From contig CAWELC010000005.1 of the NCBI GenBank assembly GCA_963809875.1, positions 186,001 through 250,000 on the forward strand: DNA of 64,000 bases, written 5' to 3'. The notes beneath the pieces were generated by a model that saw only the letters and a program-made list of their open reading frames with translations, was not told the origin of the DNA and searched no databases. Shown here piece by piece: positions 1-10,133 of this stretch (position 1 is the first letter of the stretch; every line of letters starts with the position of its first letter). Origin of the DNA: JAFGAS01 sp963809875. Lineage in GTDB: Bacteria; Desulfobacterota; Zymogenia; Zymogenales; Zymogenaceae. Both the position numbers and the translations under genes were made by a program.

Positions 1-2393
1 GGTGTTTGTGAAGCGCGTCCCGTAGTTCCGGATCGCAGGGATACCAGACGGCGGGCTTGCCGAAGTACTCCTGAAGATGTTTTGAGCACCGCTCAATGTC
101 ATAGACGACGCCTTCAGAGCCTGAATCGTTATCAGGTGTTTGACTGAAAACAACCGCCACTTCGGTCGCTTCCACATCAGGAATGTGTCGCTGCCGTTCC
201 TGAAGGACACGGGGGTCTCTGACAATTAATGTGTCACAGCGGATTGCCTCTCCATAAACGACCATTTGAACCTGATCGCCGTCTATTATTTCGCGGAGGC
301 GCTTATCGTAGTTGATTCTCGGGTTAGTTTCATACCGACATAACTGAATAAGACCGATGCTCAGGCCTTTTCCCTTTCGGGCATTGATTTCCTCAACGAT
401 AGGGACGGCATTGTCGGCAATGCGGAAATCCGATACGAAGACTATGTTGAAGTGTCGTTTTGAAGAAGGACCGGTATCTCTGCTCGGACGCATGATTTCG
501 GGCACCGGATAGAGCCGGCTCTTTAGCGGAAACTCGTGGTATAGGTTGGGCGCAACACCATGATGGTACAGGTAGCTTTCACGATATTCCTTTCTCGCGC
601 CCATGTGATAGCCGGGATAACCGAATTTCCTGTTACCGGTGAGGGAATCCTGAGAAGCCCTTCCAAATGATAGCGGGCCGGTCCTTATTTCTTCAACTAC
701 GCTGTTGCCGAAAACCGTTCTAATTCGTCTATAATACTCCGTATCTGCGCCGAACCTCACGCTATCCCAATAGCCCAATGACTTTACTACCGGTTCCCGA
801 CGAAACATAAGGGATGACATGTTCAGGTATATGTGAAGACCATTGCTGCGCCGCAAAAGCAGCTTCAGTTCATCAGTAGCCCTCACCCAGGTCGAAAGGT
901 TGGCCAGAAGGCGCGTGTTACTAAGTAAATGTCGCACATGTATTTCGATCTTCTCGGGATGGAACCAGTCGTCCGAATCATGGCACGTCACGAAATCGCC
1001 CGTCGCCTCTCTCAGCGCGATATTGCGCGCGATATAGGTCCCCTGGTTGATTTTAGCTCTCATCAACGTAACCCGGTGGTCCTTGGCCTCGTATTCCCTG
1101 ACAATAGCTGCGGTGTCGTCACTACTGCAATCGTCAACAACCAGTATCTCCAGGTTCGTCCAGGTCTGCGAAAGGGTGGAATCAAGGGCGGTGCGTATCG
1201 TCTTTTCGGCATTGTATACAGGCACTATCACCGTGACCTTGGGAGAATCTCCCGCTCCATCCGGTTCTCTTATCGGTTTGCTATGTGGACGCAGGCAGTC
1301 AAACGGCGGTAGGTCGGCGTCAGAATCGAAAGAGACTTCCGAAAGCCCGGCTAACTCAAACGCCTTATTAATGCAGCCGATTCGGCCCGGGATCGACGTC
1401 TCCATGTTCGCCGCGGCAAAGTAGAGATCCGCGCTGGGGCCCGAAGACCGGGCGTTATCGATTGTCCTTCTTCCTGCCTCCACATCCCCCAATATATCGT
1501 GACATCCGGCCTCAACCAGGGCCAGAGAAAGCAGGCGATGCTGGCTGTTATCACCTTGAGCAGCTATCGCCAGCATGTCCAAACACTGCCGGGCGTCCTC
1601 TTTGCTGTATCTGTTGGCGTGCCATAGGGCGAGCTCCCACGCCGATAGCTTTTGCATGAGAGGCCGTGACCCGTCCATTGCCATAGTGTTCAGGTCCGAA
1701 TAGGCGCGCTCACGGAAACCAAGGTCAAGGAGCTTGATCCTTATTTTTTCTATTTCGCGCTCGCTTTTTTGCTGTCGGCTTCTTACACTTCTTTTCCCGG
1801 TTGGGGGGGCGCCTAAAGGACCGGCGGGCGGTCTTTGCCCGTTGCCGCGGCTTGCCCATCCGATCCAATGGATAAGGGGATTGGTGTCAGATTCGGCGAT
1901 TTCAGGATCGTTGGAGAAATACCCGTCGGTTGAAAACGTGGCGCTGGGATCCCTTCCTTCCTTCCACCCGTTTGTCACATAGTGCCAAATCGGGTCTATT
2001 CCCGCATTCGATACGTCGGGATATTGGCGCAAATAGTATTTCTCATCAAACAGGCCGGATTTCCGGATGATATATGCTTCTTTTTGCCAACGTATGTGCT
2101 CACCTGCCCTTTCGAAGAGTTCCTTAAGATCCCCGGCTCGCAGCATTTCGAGCAGGCGAGACTTTAACTCGGCCTATCTCTCCCTTCCCGTAGAGATTGG
2201 CTAACCCTTTGACGTGATGGCCCGGCGGTGAAGTATCTTGATAGCTTCCCCCGAAGTTCGACGGATTTCTTTTACCGGGTGATTTCCTCACTTTCCCTGT
2301 CTTCTTCCCCGGGTCGCTCCCGACTCCCCGGTTCTTCTTCGGCCTGGATATCCCCAGAAGCGGCCTGATCTTTGTTTCCCAAAGACGGTGCAT
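1..2393 (-). CDS. GT2-family glycosyltransferase, large, C-terminus beyond the window, one apparent frameshift
   Basis: Translating the minus strand from the left edge gives an unbroken frame holding a GT2 domain (motifs KVTVIVPVYNAE, VVDDCSSDDT, DSDDW, about positions 1245 down to 960). Before it lies a YLRQYPDV...HYVTNGWKEGRDP stretch, a motif seen near many exopolysaccharide glycosyltransferases. The gene still reads openly at base 1, where a further domain is under way, so the end is missing. The start ATG at 2393 follows the preceding gene's TAG directly. The first about 75 residues (WETKIRPLLGISRPKKN...) are in another frame from the rest; the switch lies between about 2124 and 2175 and needs one surplus base. 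If that N-terminus is not real, ATG 2146 is the next start. It probably transfers sugars to a polysaccharide; the substrate is unknown. Confidence 0.8.
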
Positions 2394-4413
2394 CTATCGT
2401 TCTCCGGACGGACCGTTGGCCTTAAAAAGACTCATAAAATAGCCATACGTTTGCCTACCCTCGCGCTTGTGACAGAACGCCTTGGCCGTTTCTATTCCAT
2501 TCGTTCGTATCCTGTTTCGAAGCGTACTATTCCTGATGAGTCTTATGATCGCTTCCGCGGCCACATCAGGATTTTTCGGCGGGACCATGATGGAGTTTTC
2601 CATGTGTCTGGCATATTCGTTGACTCCGCCTACGTCTGTAACGACGCATGCCGCTCCACACGCCATCGCCTCCAGAGCCGGTCTTCCGAACCCCTGGAAG
2701 TCCGATCCGTCAAAAAAAACGTCGGCCTGAGAGTACAACATCGCCAGTCTATCCTGGTTACTCACCACTCCCGCGTTTACGAACTCGAAAGGGATCTCGC
2801 TTTTCGGAAGATTCTCATCACCGAAGAAAATGATCTGAGCCTGCGGGATTGCCGTTTTTACCCGCCTGAATGTCTCTATCACGTTATTGTATCCCCTTTT
2901 GGGCGTTCGGGGACGCGCCATCGCCATGACGGCGGGGCAGTCCTTCTTTTCGCTTTCCCTCGGGTAAAAAAAACCGAGATCCATGCCCAGGCGGATCTTG
3001 TTAGTATTATAGTCGTGGCACGCTAACATCGCTTTGAGCCAGTCGGATTTTACGATCTTATTGGGAATAAGCGCGTATGAGTTGATAACCGCCTTTCTCT
3101 TCTCGATTTCCTCCTCGGGATAGAACCAGCTCTCATAATCCTGGATAAAATATACCGGTATCATCGATGGGTTTTTCTTGAGAAGCTCCGGTACCCAATA
3201 GGCGGTATTCCAAAGGGTCGCCACCACGATATCGGTGGGAGGAAATTCCTCGAGTAATTCCTTCTCACTAGTATAGACAATCGGCTCAAACAGCATTTTC
3301 CAGTCATCCAGCTCCGGATACTTAAAGAGCGTGGCAATTCGCGCTTCGACCCCGTGAAGGATCAGCTCGTTTACCAGCTGAACGACGGAAAGCACCCCCC
3401 CGGCAAGGATCATACGGTGCAGTAAATAGGTGACCCTGAGACGATCGGGTCTTGTTACTCTACTCAAGAACTCTTTCCTGATCGCGGGTTGACGATAACT
3501 GGATAATGACCGTATTCCTCTATAGAGCTCCCTGGCGGATGTGCCCCATTCTCTCTTTCTCAGCTCCCTCCTGACCTTTCTCCCGACGATCCTCACAGCG
3601 TAATCTAAATTGAACCGGGACGGGTACCCTGCCTCGGTCCGTATATAACGTAAAGGATCATTCTTCAGGAAGAGCTTATACTGTTTTCGGTACTCTTTTT
3701 TCCACCTCCCATTGAATATCGCTATATTTCTTTTAAATCGCTCATCCCTTGAAAAGAATGACGCTCTGCCCTTGTGGTAAACGAACGTATCATCGCATAC
3801 GACCGTTCGGTATCCATCGGTCGTCAGGCGCATACAGAGATCAGACTCCTCGCAATACCCCCTGTCGTAGATTTCATCGAAATAGCCGATCTTCTCTAAT
3901 ATAGCGCGCCGCAGGAGCATGCAGAACCCCACTCCGGTGACGATATCGGGGTATTGAGCCCTGGATCGAGAGGAGGCAAGCTCATTCATACCGAAGATAT
4001 TCGCGCCGGGTGCGATTGCGAGATCAATATTGGCGGCGAAGTTCGTCAGGGGGTTCACCGACGCGATCCTTGGGTCCGATGACGCGCATCGAATCATCTT
4101 GCTTAGCCATCCGGGGGTGACAATCGTGTCGCTGTTCAGAACAACGATATATTCCGATCCCCCGATCTTCATCCCCTTATTGCTGCTGCGCAGGAAGCCG
4201 ATCCTCCGTTCTATTGGAATAGAGTGATACATGTCGATGTTTTTCCGAAAAGGCCCGGAGGTACTCCCGAACGTGCCCATCGCTATTATCATCTATGATT
4301 ATCAAGCTATAGGGCACATCTCTCGTGTAGTTAATGATCGAGTCGAGGCAATCCTTAGTGTAGGCCATTGCATTGAAGACAGGCAGCACAATATTGCAGA
4401 TAGGCTTGATCAT
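2394..4413 (-). CDS. Two-domain glycosyltransferase (GT2 then GT4), one apparent frameshift
   Basis: The N-terminal GT2 domain starts at ATG 4413 (CNIVLPVFNA, LIIIDDNSDG) and continues in a second frame with YIVVLNSDTIV and a YCEESDLCMRL acceptor motif. The C-terminal half is a GT-B/GT4 domain: PVYFIQDYESW, MARPRTPKRGYNNVIE, DFQGFGRPALEAMACG. The reading frame changes once near 4198-4215 (SLYSNRTED to GFLRSSNKG), which one surplus base explains. The GT4 domain is intact to the TAG at 2394, next to the start of the following glycosyltransferase. Fused GT2-GT4 enzymes usually add two successive sugars to surface glycans. Specificity cannot be read from sequence. Confidence 0.85.
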
Positions 4414-4612
4414 GAGTAACCTTTGTGAGAACAGAACTAATGCCCTTGCCCTAAATTACGACATTTATACGCAATAGCACTATAGGATGAGAGATATTAC
4501 GGAATGACCGCTGCCACATGAGTAGCCAATGATAGGATAAAGCACCCTTCTAAGCTCAATATCTATGCTTCTAAACCGTTCCAGGGACTTTCCCTTACTA
4601 TGCCGCACTTCA

Positions 4613-6277
4613 TCATTTCATCGATTTGCGTTCCCTTCTTTTTTGCACATCGATAATCTTTGCTTCAACCTTATAGTTCTCTCCCGGTCCCGGTGCTGCA
4701 ATTACTTCGTCGATACCATCAGCGTCCAAATCACCGGAGGCGACGTTGAGCCCGTATTTCAGTTCAAATGGGAATGCTTTGAAGATCGATTCCCACCTGC
4801 TGTTGAATATACGCAAATGATCGCCCGAGTACTTCGATGGCCCCGGGCCGGTAATGATTTCGTCCAAACCATCGCCGTCTATATCTCCCGATGCGAGATT
4901 AATCCCATAAATTGCCCCGGGAATGTAGGCCAGGACCCAGGGATTTTGGATGAACGAGTTAGTACTATTGTCAAAATCCAGATACGCAACGTACGCCCTG
5001 TAGACCCGTATATGGGCAAGGCCGAGGAGTATCTCATCCCGGCCGTCGCCGTCGATATCACCGCTCCCCACCTGGAGGCCGTGTCTGATCTTCTTGAAAT
5101 AATCGTCTTGGTCAACGAAATCGATAATCTCAAACTCACGCACTATCCGGCCGTTTCCGTTGAACACCCTGATCACCGGTTTATAGCCCTGACCCGGCCC
5201 CGGCGCGGTTATGATCTCGTCCAATCCATCGCCGTCGATATCTCCCGCGGCGACATTGGCTCCGAACTTCTTGCACGGAAAAGCCGTAAAATGTGCGATC
5301 TCATGTCCCTTACCATCGAGGACTTTGATCAGCGTATCGTTTGTGTAATGCGGGCCCTTGGCTGCAATAATCTCATCAATCCCGTCACCGTTGATGTCTC
5401 CGGCGGCAATGAGTACGCCATAGCGGACCTTCTTTTCGAAAGCCCGAAAGGTATTAAGGACGACGCCTTTCTCATCACGTACCAAAATCTCTGTATCATT
5501 GTCTGGATGGGGGCCTTTGCCGATCAATAGTTCGTCTTTTCCATCTCCGTTAACATCGCCGGCGGCAACCGTCGCGCCTCTTCCATAGCTATTGTACAGC
5601 TCGCCTCCGGGAAGCCCGATCTGGAAATTACTGATCAGTCCGGGGATTAGAAAAACGAAGAACGCCGTAGCCACGGTGGCATGCGTCAGACCTAACGTGA
5701 ATATATTCCTGTTTCTCAGAAACAAGATGCAGAAGAGCAAGCCGCCTAGAAGCGTTAACAGCATGAGCTTCCAATCGGGGGCGTGCATAAGCGAAAAAAG
5801 AACAGCAGCAATCGGGACCGCAATGATGTTCGATCGAGAAATCTCCTTGATTCTCAAAAGGAGAAAGCTATTGAGAAAGAACTGCTGGAAGATACCCCCA
5901 CCTATATACGTTGAAAAATTGGCGAGAATCGACATGAATGTGCGAGGCATGAATATCGGATCGAAGAAAAGAAATATGGAGATAATAATTGCGATTGAAA
6001 GGAGAGTGGCGATGCCGCATTCTTTTAATGATCTTGGGATATTGTCAAACCGGATCCCTATTTCCGGGAGGGTATCGGCGTGAACAAGAAAACTGAGCGA
6101 GAAAACGAGAATACAAACGCTGCCCGAGAAAATCGAATAATATAATCCAAATACACAAAGTCGAAAAGGCCACACTATTGAAAAATAGGCGCCGAGCACG
6201 ATCAGGAGTTCCACAAGGGAGTACAACCTCGGTTTACTGGAATAGAATTGCCTTGCGTAAGACAAAGCTTCGTGCAC
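4613..6277 (-). CDS. Membrane protein: degenerate CPBP/CAAX-protease domain fused to FG-GAP repeats
   Basis: Residues about 20-215 form a multi-helix membrane domain like CPBP (CAAX/Abi) intramembrane proteases. The second motif is kept (FSLMH, H165), and H199 lies in GLTHAT. The catalytic EExxxR motif is replaced by QQFFLN at residues 131-136, so proteolysis is unlikely. Residues about 235-545 hold six FG-GAP/VCBS-type repeats, each with a D-x-D/N-x-DG-x-DE calcium-loop motif (GDVNGDGKDE, GDINGDGIDE, GDIDGDGLDE, GDIDGDGRDE, GDIDGDGLDE, GDLDADGIDE), predicting a beta-propeller. The start is GTG 6277, whose first base is the last base of the upstream TAG. Setting among glycosyltransferases suggests a surface or scaffold role in glycan production; that is inference. 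Confidence 0.82.
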   Translation of the reverse strand: MHEALSYARQFYSSKPRLYSLVELLIVLGAYFSIVWPFRLCVFGLYYSIFSGSVCILVFSLSFLVHADTLPEIGIRFDNIPRSLKECGIATLLSIAIIISIFLFFDPIFMPRTFMSILANFSTYIGGGIFQQFFLNSFLLLRIKEISRSNIIAVPIAAVLFSLMHAPDWKLMLLTLLGGLLFCILFLRNRNIFTLGLTHATVATAFFVFLIPGLISNFQIGLPGGELYNSYGRGATVAAGDVNGDGKDELLIGKGPHPDNDTEILVRDEKGVVLNTFRAFEKKVRYGVLIAAGDINGDGIDEIIAAKGPHYTNDTLIKVLDGKGHEIAHFTAFPCKKFGANVAAGDIDGDGLDEIITAPGPGQGYKPVIRVFNGNGRIVREFEIIDFVDQDDYFKKIRHGLQVGSGDIDGDGRDEILLGLAHIRVYRAYVAYLDFDNSTNSFIQNPWVLAYIPGAIYGINLASGDIDGDGLDEIITGPGPSKYSGDHLRIFNSRWESIFKAFPFELKYGLNVASGDLDADGIDEVIAAPGPGENYKVEAKIIDVQKRRERKSMK

Positions 6278-7155
6278 TAGTGAGAAATCCTTTTTACAGT
6301 ATTACGCAGTTGAAGTGTCAATACTTCTATAGATGTCATGAAGAAACGCAATAGAATCCCGCAGGCGACAAGAATATGAGTGAATGGATTCCTCCGAAGA
6401 TACTTTCTATAGTACAACCACATGCCCCGGTGTCTTTCATAATTGATTTTTATTGTCGGTACGGTCCTGCTTATGCCGATTTCATGTGAGACTGATACTT
6501 CGGGATGATATACTACTCGATATCCGGCTCTTGCCAATCGATTGCAGAAATCCACGTCTTCATGGAAAAGAAAGTAATCTTCGCAAAAACCCCCAATTGC
6601 GTCAAAGACATCCTTTCTTACTATCATGGCGCATCCCGAGACCCAATCTACCTGCTGTGATTTATCGTCGCTCATTATAGGATTAAGATATTCTCTGGAA
6701 AACCTGTTGCTCGGAACCAGCCTGGTGAGAATAGAGCCTCGATTGAATAGAGCAGTTCTTAAGGTTGGAAAATTTCGAGCAGAAAGCTGTCTTGTTCCAT
6801 CGCTCGGATTCAGGATCTTAGGACCCAGAACGCCGACATGATCCGTCGAGAGATAGCCAGGAATATTTCTAAGGTCATGCGTTAGTATATACGAATCCGG
6901 ATTCAGCAAGAAGATTATGTCTTTGCTCGCATGTTTTATTCCGAAATTAGCACCGGAGCCATAACCCATATTCTTTTCTAATTCTATGAGTCTGACGTTG
7001 TTAAACCTGCTCCTTATTAATTGTTTTGTCATGTCCCGGGAATTATTGTCCACGACGATAATCTCATACGGGATTCCTTTGATCGACGAAATATGTTCAA
7101 GGCACGCCGTGATGGTTCTCTCGCTGTTGTGAGTTATTATTACAAAGCTTATCAT
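6277..7155 (-). CDS. GT2-family glycosyltransferase
   Basis: A 292-residue single-domain GT2 enzyme of the WbbL/rhamnosyltransferase style. Visible motifs are FVIITHNSE at the N-terminus, VVDNNSRD, the nucleotide-sugar/metal site region LLNPDSY, the segment DWVSGCAMIVRK, and FHEDVDFCNRLARAGYRVVY near the acceptor site. A hydrophobic stretch near residue 260 may anchor it to the membrane. The ATGA overlap with the upstream gene and the shared base with the downstream start show tight translational coupling in one operon. It probably adds a deoxyhexose or hexose to a lipid-linked intermediate; the sugar is not determined. Confidence 0.9.
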   Translation of the reverse strand: MISFVIITHNSERTITACLEHISSIKGIPYEIIVVDNNSRDMTKQLIRSRFNNVRLIELEKNMGYGSGANFGIKHASKDIIFLLNPDSYILTHDLRNIPGYLSTDHVGVLGPKILNPSDGTRQLSARNFPTLRTALFNRGSILTRLVPSNRFSREYLNPIMSDDKSQQVDWVSGCAMIVRKDVFDAIGGFCEDYFLFHEDVDFCNRLARAGYRVVYHPEVSVSHEIGISRTVPTIKINYERHRGMWLYYRKYLRRNPFTHILVACGILLRFFMTSIEVLTLQLRNTVKRISH

Positions 7156-8147
7156 CGCGCACCACCATTTGGAAAAAGTTTTGCCCTTATTTTTCCAAGA
7201 AACCAGCCGTCTGCTATTAAAGATCTAACATATCGATTTGTGACCTTCCTTTTTTCCTGGATAACACGTCTCTTCTTTACGGTACCAATAAAGCGGATTA
7301 TAAACGAAAACTTCGCACTGAAAAAGGAAATCAATTCCCCTTGCATCGTGAAATATAGGAATGCTGATATGTTGTAAATAACATGCATCGGCAAGTGAGA
7401 AACCAAGAGGCTCAGCGGCATGTTCTTGAAAAAAACATATTCCAGATTCCTTTGTCCGTAGTAACTGAAAACCCGGTTAATGTCCTTAATTGTTCCACTC
7501 GTCTTGTGGTATGCGATTGCTTTCGGACAATAAATGCATTTATAACCCGCCAGCTGAGCACGAAAGCTTAGATCCACGTCCTCACACATAATGAAGAAAT
7601 CTTCATCAAACAGCCCGATTTCTTGCAGCATCTCCCGACGATATACCACGGCCGCGGCGCACGCGCCGAAGACGTATTCGAAGTCGTTGTAGGAGTCTAT
7701 CCTTTGCCCAAGTCCGCGTTTTGCGTTGACCCCCCCTCTCGTATAGAGATCTCCGGCTGTATCAATGGCATCCCTTCGATAGAAATTGACTATTTTGGAA
7801 GCGCAGAAACCGGCGTCCGGATAGAGCTTGAGACATTCAAGAGACTCTTTCAGCCAGTCCTCATGTGCGACCGCGTCGTTGTTGAGGAGTGCTACAAAGT
7901 CTCCCGCACCCGATCTGATTCCAATATTGTTGGCACCGGTAAAACCACGGTTTTCCTTCAAAGGTATTATTTCTGTGTCCCCGTACCTACTGGAAACATA
8001 CTCTACAGACCCGTCATCAGACCCATTGTCTACAAGAACAATTCTTTTGTCCCGGTGGCTTTGACCGTATACTGAATCCAGGCAATCAGACAAGAAATGC
8101 TTTCCATTCCAATTTACGATTACCACGTCTACTTGACTGTCTTTCAT
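7152..8147 (-). CDS. GT2-family glycosyltransferase (WbbL-like)
   Basis: A 331-residue GT2 enzyme with VVIVNWNGK, VDNGSDDG, ALLNNDAV (metal/nucleotide site), FGACAAAVVYR and CEDVDLSFRAQLAGYKCIY. The C-terminal 100 residues have hydrophobic patches, as in membrane-associated rhamnosyltransferases. It is the first gene of the left minus-strand group; no coding sequence lies immediately upstream on this strand, so a promoter is expected in 8148-8260, though I could not pick a convincing one. It overlaps the next gene by ATGA. Likely role: addition of one sugar to a surface polysaccharide unit. Confidence 0.9.
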   Translation of the reverse strand: MKDSQVDVVIVNWNGKHFLSDCLDSVYGQSHRDKRIVLVDNGSDDGSVEYVSSRYGDTEIIPLKENRGFTGANNIGIRSGAGDFVALLNNDAVAHEDWLKESLECLKLYPDAGFCASKIVNFYRRDAIDTAGDLYTRGGVNAKRGLGQRIDSYNDFEYVFGACAAAVVYRREMLQEIGLFDEDFFIMCEDVDLSFRAQLAGYKCIYCPKAIAYHKTSGTIKDINRVFSYYGQRNLEYVFFKNMPLSLLVSHLPMHVIYNISAFLYFTMQGELISFFSAKFSFIIRFIGTVKKRRVIQEKRKVTNRYVRSLIADGWFLGKIRAKLFPNGGAR

Positions 8148-8240
8148 ATCTGGAAGATCGTGTGTGTGGGTAGATTACTCATACAGTAGTCAACGTACAT
8201 AGAAAATCTTGTTATTATTACCACATTTCCAGAAAAAGTA

Positions 8241-8264
8241 AAGGGGGATTAATTATGCCCCCTT
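8241..8264 (-). terminator. Hairpin followed by T-rich stretch on the minus strand
   Basis: AAGGGGG (8241-8247) pairs with CCCCCTT (8258-8264) across a 10-base loop. On the minus strand it is followed by TACTTTTTC, which resembles an intrinsic terminator. It could end a transcript from the small minus-strand gene at 8692-8978 before the glycosyltransferase operon. The T-run is interrupted, so the call is tentative. Confidence 0.4.
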
Positions 8265-8473
8265 AGTAAGAACTATTTGGTATTACTAAATAGTCTCCTG
8301 CGAATAGCTTACCCCTCCTTTTTTTGGATATTTGTCGCTCCGAGAGCTCATCCCCTAACGCACGTTCTTTGAATACGAAAGCAGGACGGAATTGGAGGGG
8401 GGTTGCCACAACTCCGATGTGGAAGACTCTTCGATGTGAACCCAAGTCTTCTCCTCTGTCTGCCATAGAGTAA

Positions 8474-8502
8474 TTGACTTCCGGTCGGCGTTATGGTACG
8501 AT
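8474..8502 (+). promoter_or_regulatory. Sigma70-type promoter in front of the tRNA-like remnant
   Basis: TTGACT (8474-8479), 17-base spacer, TACGAT (8497-8502). The -35 and several spacer bases (CTTCCG, ATGGTA) match the promoter of the intact tRNA-Arg at 16061-16089. Both are followed by a similar leader ending in GAACGGTT. Confidence 0.6.
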
Positions 8503-8533
8503 AACACTTGTCTAGGGAGTGAACGGTTATTAC

Positions 8534-8563
8534 GTGCCCCCCGGTAGTTCAGGGGATAGAGCA
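8534..8563 (+). pseudogene. tRNA-Arg-like 5' remnant
   Basis: The segment resembles the first 30 bases of the intact tRNA-Arg(CCG) at 16121: a G-rich acceptor start and a D-arm with TAGTTCAGGGGATAGAGCA against TAGCTCAGGGGATAGAGCA. The acceptor stem has extra C residues. Beyond 8563 the match stops and no anticodon arm, T-arm or CCA end can be folded. It looks like a decayed or truncated duplicate that kept its promoter. A highly unusual structured RNA cannot be excluded. Confidence 0.5.
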
Positions 8564-8691
8564 TTCTCTGACTACCTACTAGGGCGGGAAAATAGAAAAA
8601 CAGGCAGTCTCATGAGTCATAGCTGCCGTTTCAATCAGGGTCCTTGGTAGTGGGGACACGCTTTTCTCAGACGTTCACATGCTTTCCGCCG

Positions 8692-8978
8692 CTATTCGAG
8701 CATCGAACTGGTAATACGCCTCTGATACTCCTGAAGCCTAGCAATTTCGTTCCGATCGTTGATGAACATCCGAAAGAGGACGATCCCTTGATCTTCGGGT
8801 GTCCTGACAATGATCGCGTCCTTTCTATACTGAACCGTATCGTCCGGACCGATGAATAACGTCTGTACGAATGAGAGCCGCCGCCGACCGGATCATGCAC
8901 GGTGTGACGGATATGCCAAATCAAAACTGGAGAGGCAACACCCGGAAACCGATTCCGCAATTTAATCGACATGACCAT
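8692..8978 (-). CDS. Small protein of unknown function, one apparent frameshift
   Basis: Reading from ATG 8978 (GGAG six bases upstream) gives MVMSIKLRNRFPGV...LIWHIRHTVHDPVGGGSHS. Moving by one base near 8870-8876 it continues as FVQTLFIGPDDTVQYRKD...GIVLFRMFINDRNEIARLQ and stops at TAG 8692, about 95 residues in all. Each part looks protein-like and the pieces join without an internal stop, so a single small gene with a missing base is likely. The C-terminal stretch (NDRNEIARLQEYQRRI) may form a short helix or coiled coil. I do not recognise the family. It is divergent from the sensor kinase gene at 9042. Confidence 0.5.
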
Positions 8979-9041
8979 ACTTCACTCCAAAAAGGAAGCT
9001 CGTATCAACATCAATCGCTTATCGACAAAACAAAATAATAT

Positions 9042-10133
9042 ATGTACATCGAAGAATTAATCAGGGCGCGCAATGAAATCGCCGAGATGGAAGCCTTAGA
9101 GGCATCCATCCTGGAGGCGATACCTCACGCCGTCATCGGGTTAATGGACAGAAGGATTATTTTTGTCAATCAGGGGGTCACGGCTGTGTTCGGCTGGACA
9201 TCCGATGAACTGATCGGCAGGAATACCCGTCTTTTGTACCGGACAGAAAAGGACTATGAAAGGATCGCCGGCAAACTCTATTCCGTTCTGGAAAAGCAGC
9301 CCATTACCAGCATGGAGTTCCCCTGTGTACGGAAAGACGGTACGGAAATAGAGTGCATGATCAACGCTGCGCGAATCGGCGAAAAATTAAAAGAAAAACG
9401 AGTGGTTATTACCTATGAGGATATTACGGACCGGAAACGGGCAGTACAAGAACTTGAACTGTCAAGGCAGCAGTTGCGCAAATTATCGGCGCACCTTGAA
9501 TCAATACGGGAAAAGGAAAGAACCCGTATAGCACGTGAGTTGCACGATGAGTTAGGGCAGCTTCTGACGGCAATGAATACGGACATCATCCTGCTGAAAA
9601 ACAAGATCCCGGCCGAACAGACGGTGCTGTCGGACAGAGTTCATAGCCTTTCCTCCCTCGTTGATCTGACGATGAAGACTGTCAAGCAGATTTACATGGG
9701 GTTGCGTCCGGGCATGCTCGATCATCTCGGACTGACAGCGGCCATCGCCTGGCAGGCCGAGGAATTTTCCAGACGCACCGGCATCGCCTGCAAAGTATCC
9801 TTAAGCCCGGAAGATATGGTCATCGATCCGGATTTGACGACGACCGTATTTCGCATTTTTCAAGAAACCTTGACGAACGTGCAGCGTCACGCCGAGGCCA
9901 CGAGAGTAACTGTCCGCCTGAGGGCTACTAACGACCGGCTCGAGTTTGTTGTCAAGGATAACGGCAAGGGCATCACGCATCATCAGATGAAAAAACCCGA
10001 TTCGTTCGGTTTGCTGGGGATCAAAGAACGGGTCTATCACTGGGGAGGGAAGGAGGCCATCGTCGGGAAAAGCGGGCGGGGCACCACCATAACGATCAGC
10101 ATCCCCTTGCCAAAGACGGGAGAAAGGTCATGA
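9042..10133 (+). CDS. PAS-domain sensor histidine kinase (HisKA_3/NarX type)
   Basis: A 363-residue soluble kinase without a membrane segment. A PAS domain spans about residues 18-135 (AIPHAVIGLMDRR, FVNQG, FGWTSDELIG). A HisKA_3 dimerisation domain follows with the phospho-acceptor H168 in RTRIARELHDELGQ, then an HATPase domain with N-box QETLTNVQRHA, G1 box VKDNGKGI and GLLGIKERV. It should sense a cytoplasmic signal and phosphorylate the NarL-type regulator whose ATG overlaps its stop (ATGA). No Shine-Dalgarno sequence is visible before ATG 9042, so an internal start such as the ATG at codon 16 is possible. The signal is unknown. Confidence 0.92.
   Translation: MYIEELIRARNEIAEMEALEASILEAIPHAVIGLMDRRIIFVNQGVTAVFGWTSDELIGRNTRLLYRTEKDYERIAGKLYSVLEKQPITSMEFPCVRKDGTEIECMINAARIGEKLKEKRVVITYEDITDRKRAVQELELSRQQLRKLSAHLESIREKERTRIARELHDELGQLLTAMNTDIILLKNKIPAEQTVLSDRVHSLSSLVDLTMKTVKQIYMGLRPGMLDHLGLTAAIAWQAEEFSRRTGIACKVSLSPEDMVIDPDLTTTVFRIFQETLTNVQRHAEATRVTVRLRATNDRLEFVVKDNGKGITHHQMKKPDSFGLLGIKERVYHWGGKEAIVGKSGRGTTITISIPLPKTGERS

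Larger units (their letters stand above)
8148..8691. other. Intergenic region without a supported protein gene
   Basis: This stretch upstream of the left glycosyltransferase group has no reading frame with convincing protein character. It contains an AT-rich zone (8148-8300), a GC-stem hairpin at 8241-8264, and a tRNA-type promoter followed by a tRNA-like 5' half, which are listed separately. From 8564 to 8691 I see only a 5-bp GGCAG/CTGCC stem and nothing else assignable. Confidence 0.5.

Noticed and set aside
8534..8660. A complete tRNA with a long variable region ending near GGGGACAC
   Set aside because: The 3' GGGGACAC almost pairs with the 5' acceptor, but no anticodon or T-arm can be formed; treated as a remnant.
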